In this document: in pieces, positions 56,826 through 64,000 of the stretch
How the letters are laid out: the number at the start of each line of letters is the position of its first letter
Numbering within the stretch: position 1 is the first letter of the stretch
Assembly (NCBI GenBank): GCA_034509755.1
Contig: CM067541.1
Location: 6,808,001-6,872,000 of the forward strand
Direction of reading: 5' to 3'
Origin: Anisodus tanguticus
Taxonomy: Eukaryota > Streptophyta > Magnoliopsida > Solanales > Solanaceae
DNA length: 64,000 bases
The notes under the pieces: model-generated
The model's input: only the letters and a program-made list of their open reading frames with translations
Database searches by the model: none
Told to the model about the DNA's origin: nothing
Position numbers and translations under genes: made by a program

Positions 56826-58743
56826 ATGAAATCCGTATTGAGATACAAAGCAAAACTCACACCAGTATTTAAGCTGGTCTTGTCTGGCCAATCTCCTGCA
56901 ATCTTTGCACTTGGACATCTTCTTCAACATCTGTGTTATTTCTCTGGTGCAGCAATGCAACCGCAGAATGAGAGAGTACCAATCAAATATAATGATCTGC
57001 TAAATGAGTTTACTACTTACTGCTATACAAGGGATCTTCCCAGGGCTATGAACGTTTTGAATTCCTTGCAAACTCACAAGATATGGGTTGATGCTGTCAC
57101 CTACTCTGAACTCATTAAGTGCTGCTTGGCCAGTGGTGCGGTCGAACAAGGTAAACGGGTCCACCAACATGTGTTCTCCAGTGGTTATGAGCCTAAAACG
57201 TTCCTTGTTAACACGCTTATTAACATGTACGTTAAGTTCAACATGTTGGATGAAGCGAAAGCTTTGTTTGATCGAATGCCTGAGAGAAATGTGGTCTCCT
57301 GGACTACCATGATAGCTGCCTACTCTAGCGCTAAGATGAATAACAAGGCTTTGGAGTTTTTGATCTTCATGTTGAGAGATGGTGTGACACCTAATATGTT
57401 TACGTATTCATCCATTCTGAGAGCTTGTGATGACCTGTCCAATCTTAGGCAGCTCCACTGCAGCATAGTTAAAGTTGGTCTGGAGTCTGACGTATTTGTC
57501 CGAAGTGCTCTTAGTGACTGGGGATCTTGTTGTCTGGAATTCCATTATTGGTGGATTTGCTCAAAACAGTGATGGAGATGAAGCTTTGGCTCTCTTTATA
57601 AGAATGAAGCGAGCTGGATTCTCAGCTGATCAGTCGACTTTAACAAGTGTTCTTAGAGCTTGTACTAGTTTGGCGCTTTTAGAAGTGGGAAGGCAAGTCC
57701 ACGTTCATATACTCAAGTTCCAGCGGGACCTAATCCTTAACAATGCACTTTTGGACATGTATTGCAAGTGTGGCAGTTTCGAAGACGCCGACAAAATATT
57801 TACTCAGATGGTTGAGAAAGACGTAATCTCCTGGAGCACCATGATCATAGGCTACGCACAGAATGGTTTCAGCAGAAAAGCACTGGAATTGTTCAACGAC
57901 ATGAAAGTCTCAGGGATCAGACCGAACTACATAACTGTTCTTGGAGTTCTATTTGCTTGCAGCCATGCAGGACTGGTAGAAGATGGGCAATATTACTTCC
58001 ATTCAATGAAGAAGCTCTTTGGTGTTGATCCAGGAAGAGAACACTACGGTTGCATGGTTGATCTTCTTGGAAGATCTGGGAAGCTAGATGAAGCAGTGAA
58101 ACTAATCCATGAAATGGAATGTGAACCAGATGCAGTGACGTGGAGAACATTGCTCGGTGCTTGCAGAGTACATCGGAACATGGATTTAGCTGAGTATGCT
58201 GCCAAACAAATTATAAAGCTGGATCCAAGTGATGCGGGAACTTACATATTACTATCTCATATTTATGCACACACTCAAAAATGGGAAGATGTTGTGGACT
58301 TAAGAACGTCTATGAAGAAAAGAGGAGTCAAGAAGGAACCCGGATGCAGCTGGAAAGTAAACAAACATATCCATGCTTTTATAATGGGAGACAACTCCCA
58401 TCCACAAATAGAGGAAATTAACAAAGAGCTAAATCAGATTATTTGGAGATTAAAGGAGGTGGGATATGTTCCAGACACAAACTTTGTTTTGCAAGATATT
58501 GAAGGTGAACAGATGGAAGACTCACTTCTGTACCACAGTGAGAAAATAGCGGTTGCCTTTGGTGTAATGAGCCTCTCTAGAGAGAAGACCATTAGAATTA
58601 GGAAAAATCTCAGGATCTGTGGAGATTGTCATTTATTTGCGAATCTTTTGGCACAAATAGAGCGTCGAAGCATTGTCATAAGAGATCCAATCCGGTACCA
58701 TCATTTTCAGGATGTCATTTGTTCTTGCGGAGATTATTGGTAG
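56826..58743 (+). pseudogene. REME1: REME1-like DYW-class PPR RNA-editing factor, broken by one deletion
   Basis: DYW-type PPR proteins bind organellar RNA and direct C-to-U editing. REME1 (Arabidopsis At2g03880) acts in mitochondria. Order: a short N-terminus likely to be a mitochondrial presequence (MKSVLRYKAKLTPVFKLVLS), PLS repeats (YSELIKCCLASGAVEQGKRV, NVVSWTTMIAAYSS...), then E/E+ motifs and a complete DYW domain with the HSE and CxxC zinc residues (YHSEKIAVAFG, CGDCH) ending CGDYW. At 57513/57514 the text jumps from VFVRSAL to VTGDLVVWNSIIGGF. About 20 residues of one repeat (roughly 59 nt) are missing and the frame changes, so the first frame stops at about 57572. No intron could restore it. 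Everything else is open and conserved, suggesting a very recent loss or an assembly error. Confidence 0.85.
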
Positions 58744-59261
58744 TAGGGAATGGATTTCAGTTAAGTATGAAGAGACTACCTAGTTAACATGCTTTTGACA
58801 GACTTATAAGCTTCACTATCTACATTAAACACATCATACTCACTTCATCCCATGTTTTATATGTTTCTGGCAGATTAGTAACATTTGCAGAAATAGTGGC
58901 AATTATGAAGCAGCAAGTACTGGTTTCATGCACTCTCTGCCCACCTTGCATTTGCATTGGCAGCTATGAGTTTTGAGGTTGGCAATCATTTACCAGAAAC
59001 ACCCCTGAAGGTATGCGGCTGCTGAGCAAAACTCCCTAGATTAAGCAAATGCATCTATTACTTGGACTGTTCAGCCCTATATAATCTTTTGAAAATTTCA
59101 TCCTTCTTCGATCTTCAAAAAATTATATAAAAAAATCTTTCTTCAATTTTCAGATTGTGTAGGTCTCCTATTTGAGATCTGCTAGAAATTTGATGCTTGT
59201 CCAGGTCAAGAGCTTTGTGCAACTGCATTAAATGGCCCTGATTCAGGTCATTGGCTCCGGT

Positions 59262-59451
59262 CAGTGGCGGAGCCAAAGATTTCACTAAGGGGATTCGACT
59301 TTTATAAAAATAGAAAATATCAAGCTTCTGGTTCAATACATGAACCCTTGTATTTATCGGGCATTTTATTTATTTTTTCTTATAATAAATAATTTTTTTT
59401 GAGCAAGGGGTATCATATGAACCCCCTTGCTTGAACGTGGCTCCGCCACTG
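59262..59451. mobile_element. hAT-like MITE
   Basis: CAGTGGCGGAGCCAAAG at the left and GTGGCTCCGCCACTG at the right are inverted terminal repeats, 190 bp overall. The inner pairs include atgaacccttgta and tatgaacccccttg. Confidence 0.85.
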
Positions 59452-60447
59452 ATCCAGTTCCTCTCTCATCCAATCTTTCCCTAGCCTATAAATAACCAAC
59501 TTAATCTATAAATAAAAGAATGTAAAACTGGGAAATCTGAATTTTTTTAACTGGCATTTGCTTTGAATTTTTTGTTCAAAAACCAGCCTGCTTACTCTAA
59601 AGGTTGTCAAAAGGTTGGGATGACAAAGATGGTATTCTAGTACGACATTGATTATATTGGATATTTACACAGCTGTGACATTTTGAGGACCGGCATATGC
59701 AATCTACTTCCAACACTTTCCTTATCTTGAAAGTAATTATGTCACACATAACTTTGGTTCATTAGATGCTTCATTAACGTGTTACTATTTTTTTTTCTTT
59801 TGGAAAAATGCTTTGCTAATATGTATGTGGTTTAATCCTATAGCGGTCCATTTACATACTGTGTGGTTTAATTTGTATGTGGATTAAGAGTTATAGGCTT
59901 CATTTGTCTATATAGGAGTCTTTGTGCTCATTTTCCCACATGTTTGTTTCTTATGGTTTCCTTGCAGATTTAGGGGCGATCTTGGAAATAGTAAACTTAG
60001 AAGCTAAACTGGTTATATCTGTCAAGGAAGGGATCGATGATAGTACATCCTCTTAACTGGCATTTGCATTGACAGCTAAGGTTTTCCTTTTCGGTCTCCT
60101 TAATATTGATATTTGTGGCCCAAGAGTCCGCAGGAGATTTACCAGAGTGATCCGGTTTGTTTCTGCTGTCTATATTTAGTCTAATGTGGGAGTCATGCAT
60201 GCAATTTTCATGGTCCGAAACCCAGATGGTGCTGTGATGTGGCGCAAGAATTGGTCTAATAAAGTAAGTTCCTTGAATTCAGTTCATCATGAAAAGCTTG
60301 ATTTCTTGTGGCCGATGCCCCAGCTTGGACCAAAGATTACTGGTTATTGTTGCCCCCAGAACTTTGGTTCAGCGGTTAGAATGCAGTGCATGATACATGG
60401 ATTTGACGCATGTCACAAGTTCCATTTCCGCACGAGGCTCAACGGTG

Positions 60448-60502
60448 GAAGAACCAGACCCCATTTGTGGGATTACACTGATTATTTTGTTGTTGCTCAA
60501 AG
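60448..60502 (+). mobile_element. TS/RTE tail remnant
   Basis: gaaccagaccccatttgtgg and gattacactgattattttgt followed by tgttg match the last part of the shared tail. The upstream sequence is not recognisable. Confidence 0.6.
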
Positions 60503-62192
60503 GCAGAAGAAGGGTAGGGAGGCGGAATCATTATCGATGAGGTTTTGAATTGTGGTCTGCTTGCCTTCGGAGATTTCCAGGCTATGAAAAAACAAAATCT
60601 TGTTATTGCTGCCCTCGTGATATTTTAAATCTGTAAATCATTGGTTGGTATTTGATAACCAATTATTGTCTACATTTCATAGTCGATATTAGAGTCTAGA
60701 AATATTACTTGAAATATGTGTTTTGCCAGATTAGTATTGTACAAGGAATTTTGATGTGTTCCTGTTACAAAATTATCATTGTAGGTAATTCTTTTTTAGG
60801 AAAACATAAATTCCGAACTTATACCTATTACATAATTTATAGAACAATTAGTTGTGATATTTGTATAATGTGACATGGCTAGTGTAGTCCAAGTTATCTT
60901 AATTAATACGCTACTAATTAAAAAAATGACTAATTAATTTTTCAAAACATCAATTTTTTAATCAAATTCAGCTTGTCAAAATGACTAATAGTTAGGATTC
61001 GATGGAATAGCAATTATAATATCGACAAATTATCAAATTGGCCTATAAAGTCAAAAAGAATACTAAGGTATTAGCAGCCAAATAAGAACCTTATACAAAA
61101 TAACGATAAATCGCCAATGATTTAGTAATATTTAAAATTAAATAAGAAATCAAGTCTCTAAAAGTTGAACCGAAAATCAAATACAAAACATAAGGTGTAA
61201 CATTGTCGTCATTGCAATAAATGAGAGAATGATTCGAGTCACATGTATATGTATATGTATATGTGAAGCAAACATTAATCTTCAAATTAAATGGGGAAAA
61301 AATAAAAGAAATAAATAGAAAAAGACACAAACCTGGACATTCATGAAATCCTATGTTGCAGTAAAGTTTTTTCACGTGTTCATGGTATAGAATAGGCAAA
61401 ATATAAGGGGATACATATTATTTATTGGGTGTTCATATTAGTAGCTAAATGGAAAAAAAAGTTACGTGTAGTGATACACTTAATGGTGTCAGATTTCTTG
61501 GAACTATTGTCCGGGCAGGTTGACCTAAAATCAAAAGTGGAGTCAAGATTTTTTGTTTATTAGTTTTAGATTATAATTATGTTTGCCTATTGAGTTCTTT
61601 ATATTAAATGAGTTTTTAATACAAATATAGGATTTGAGCTAAAGTTACTGTTAAATCCCACAATGCACTGTGGCTCCGCCCTTACCTAAAATTATACCAT
61701 GATAAGAGTATTTTTAAGATATTTTAATCTAACAATTAGTGTTTCAGTCAATTTTACATTAAGCGAAATCAATATAGAAATAGCGGAGTGATAATGTGTG
61801 GAGTCCCACTTAAGGTCTTAGCAACATACAAAAAAAAAGTAAATGAGCTTTTGAAGTAAATGAGTTTTTTTTTTTTTTAAAAGTAAATGAGCAACATATA
61901 ATATTAGTGACATTTATAATATTAATGTCATCTACCTTTCAGATAATTCAGTTCAGCACCAACAAAATTTACCAAAGAAGTGGAATCTTTCAATAATAAT
62001 CCAAGAAAAGATATGCTTGCATTCATGCGTGTCAGAATGGGACTCCTAAATTCTGTAAATTTTGGTAAAAACTGAAATCAGTGCACCGAGGGTCGGTGTC
62101 TTTTCTTGATATTGTAGGGACAGCTCTTGTTTCTGTCTTCACTGTCTGTCCTTGCATCAATTTTGTAATTGGAATTAATACGTGATTATAAT

Positions 62193-62503
62193 TCAAAAAA
62201 ATAATCCTCTAGATTATTTTTATTAATTAAAAAACTATTTATACAAGTTATATATTTCCATAATATGAGAATCCTATTTTTATTCTCCTCCTAAAACCTT
62301 ATTCTATTTGGAGATGAACCATACAATTATGGTAAGAGTACAAGACTAATTAAGGTACACTACAACTATACAAAACCTTGTACAATAATGTTACAAAACC
62401 GTGTACACTATGCACCACTACCCGTAACCATCCAATACCAAATATACATAGGATATACACGTGCATACCGTGTATATCTCATGTATATTTGGTATATTTA
62501 ACA
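62193..62503 (-). repeat. 3' LTR of the minus-strand Copia element
   Basis: Follows the polypurine gcgggggtg on the minus strand. Related to the 43-kb LTR but diverged in the U3 part, which holds a palindrome-rich stretch (aaatatacataggatatac ... gtatatctcatgtatattt). The left end is approximate. Confidence 0.75.
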
Positions 62504-63995
62504 CACCCCCGCAGTCATAGCGGGCGATCTTCGCACGCTGAGACAGTTCCTAAAATCGTCAAAAAGGACCGAGGGAAGACCCTTTGTAAAGATGTCTGCA
62601 ATTTGATATCTTGACGGAACATGACAGACGCGTACCTGACCCCGAGCAACCATTTCGCGGACAAAGTGAATGTCCATCTCGATATGCTTAGTGCGTTGGT
62701 GCTGAACTAGATTACCTGAAAGGTAGATAGCACTAATATTATCGCAATACACTAAAGTTGCCTTCTGAATGAGACAATGAAGCTCCAAAAGCAAATTACG
62801 TAACCAACATGATTCTGAGACCACATTAGCTAACCCTCGATATTCGGCCTCGGCACTTGAGCGGGATAGAGTCGACTGACGCTTTGCCAACCAGGAGACC
62901 AAGTTGTTGCAAGAAATATACAATAGCCCGACGTAGACCGTTTGGTGTCGGGACAGCCACCCCAATCAGCATCCGTATACGAGACAAGTGTGGACGTCGA
63001 TGATGGACATAAATGCAAACCATAGTCAAGTGTACCTTGAATATACCGAATGATGCGTTTGAGCGCATTCATGTGCTCAATTCTGGGATCATGCATGAAC
63101 AAACACATCTGTTGGACATCATATGTAATATCCGGTCTCGTAAAGGTAAGATATTGAAGGGCCCCTACAAGACTGCGATAGCGGGTTGGATCCTCGTAGG
63201 GTACGCCGACCACGACACTAAGCTTGGGCTTTGTATCAACTGGAGTGGAAGTGGACTTACATGATGACATCCCAGCCATCTCGATGATCTCAGCTGCATA
63301 CTTCCATTGAGACAAGAACAATCTATCGGAATGACGAGTGACGGCAATCCCCAAAAAGTAACTCAAGGGCCCTAAGTCTTTCATAGCAAACTCAGAGCTG
63401 AGCATGGTCATGATAGACTGGCGTAAGGCATCGGAAGAGGTAGTCAAAATGATATCATCCACATACAACTGAATGTAGGCCAAAGACGAACCACGACGGT
63501 AGATGAACAAGGAATTATCTGACCTGCTGTGAGTGAACCCAATAGTCGAAACATAGTCAGCAAACCTTGTATACCAGGCTCGTGGAGACTGCTTAAGCCC
63601 ATATAAGGACTTCTTCAACAAACATACATGATGAGGATGTTTGGGATCCCTGAATCCCAACGGCTGATGCATATAAATTATTTTCTTGAGATCACCATGT
63701 AGGAAAGCATTCTTACATCTAACTGATGAATAGGTCATGCTTTCGAAAGAGTCAAGCTGAGTACAATGCGAATGGTAGCCGGCTTGACCACAAGACTAAA
63801 TGTCTCACCACAATTCACCCCAACCTGCTGAGTCTTACCATCACCGACAAGCCGAGCCTTATGTCGTGCAAACGAACCATCTGAATTTTCCTTGTGAGCA
63901 AAAGTCCACATAGATCTAATAATATTAATACCAGAAGGACGGAGCACCAACTCCCACGTCTTATTATCAATAAGAGCATTATATTCATCGGTCAT
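62504..63995 (-). pseudogene. Copia RT-RNase H, nearly open
   Basis: The longest open stretch, 62830-63738, spans RT (LLKKSLYGLKQSPRAWYTRF, LYVDDIILTTSS) into RNase H (SYTDADWGGCPDTKRSTSGY). Breaks: a TGA at 63735-63737 in the SKA*PIH position, a one-base deletion just after it, and a shift at about 62840 before RNase H resumes (EYRGLANVVSESCWLRNLLL to SPAMTAGVC). Catalytic YVDD and the RNase H Asp residues are intact. Confidence 0.85.
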
Positions 63996-64000
63996 AGCAA

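Larger units (their letters stand above)
58744..62190. other. Intergenic region downstream of the PPR gene
   Basis: No gene recognised across 3.4 kb apart from the repeats listed. 61520-61690 looks like an old MITE end (ctgtggctccgccctta). A (TATATG)n-like run is at 61244-61263. Confidence 0.5.
62193..64000 (-). mobile_element. Copia element, 3' LTR to RT, continues beyond the window
   Basis: Minus-strand element of the same family as 43183-45456. The 3' LTR is 62193-62503 (starting TGTTAAATATACC on the minus strand). RNase H and RT follow up to the window end (MTDEYNALIDNKTWELV...). Unlike the 43-kb copy, its RT start is not fused to gag. Confidence 0.9.

Noticed and set aside
60186..60548. 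120-codon plus-strand open frame upstream of and including a TS tail
   Set aside because: No recognisable protein family, and the last third is retroposon tail; treated as chance.

Overview
This window is plant nuclear DNA, and Solanaceae is the best fit. It is AT-rich and intron-bearing, dominated by decayed retrotransposons. It carries several copies of the 3' tail shared by the tobacco TS SINE and RTE-type LINEs, an Au-type SINE, a vinorine-synthase-like BAHD acyltransferase cluster and solanaceous-looking MITEs. No sequence suggests an organellar or bacterial origin. The species cannot be fixed from sequence alone.

Layout. 1-2.1 kb: 3' half of a Copia element. 2.1-5.6 kb: intergenic, with a foldback MITE and an RTE-LINE relic. 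5.6-34.8 kb: a broken tandem array of BAHD acyltransferase units. Only one gene is intact (24530-25909). A second (30586-34826) is a pseudogene split by a pogo-like element and a Copia fragment. Further upstream segments survive only as promoter-side duplicates. The array has been filled by a 4.6 kb Copia element (5895-10503), a solo LTR (12264-13310), a 10.4 kb MULE (13515-23894, itself holding a LINE and an LTR fragment), MITEs and a multimeric TRIM (27.7-28.7 kb). 36.2-38.2 kb: a Ty3/gypsy solo LTR with a perfect target duplication. 39.9-41.4 kb: a polygalacturonase pseudogene. 43.2-45.5 kb: an internally deleted Copia element with both LTRs and its target duplication. 45.9-48.7 kb: 3' part of a Tekay-like chromovirus. 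49.4-53.9 kb: the cytosolic ribosomal protein L9 gene, with a duplicated first exon and an expanded, transposon-laden intron 1. 54.6-54.9 kb: a 59-bp minisatellite. 56.8-58.7 kb: a REME1-like DYW-type PPR editing-factor gene broken by one short deletion. 62.2-64 kb: a minus-strand Copia element that continues beyond the window.

The likely functional protein genes are the BAHD acyltransferase and RPL9. The PPR gene would be functional if its deletion proved to be an assembly error. The genes do not form a pathway: one is specialised metabolism, one is translation and one is mitochondrial RNA editing. The most informative content is structural. Paralogous duplicated segments act as empty-site references that date and delimit several insertions, and several elements keep their target-site duplications. 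I found no convincing wholly new system. The strongest candidates for follow-up are the duplicated RPL9 first exon, the MULE carrying a GRF-finger gene, and the defective Copia lineage with a shared stop codon.
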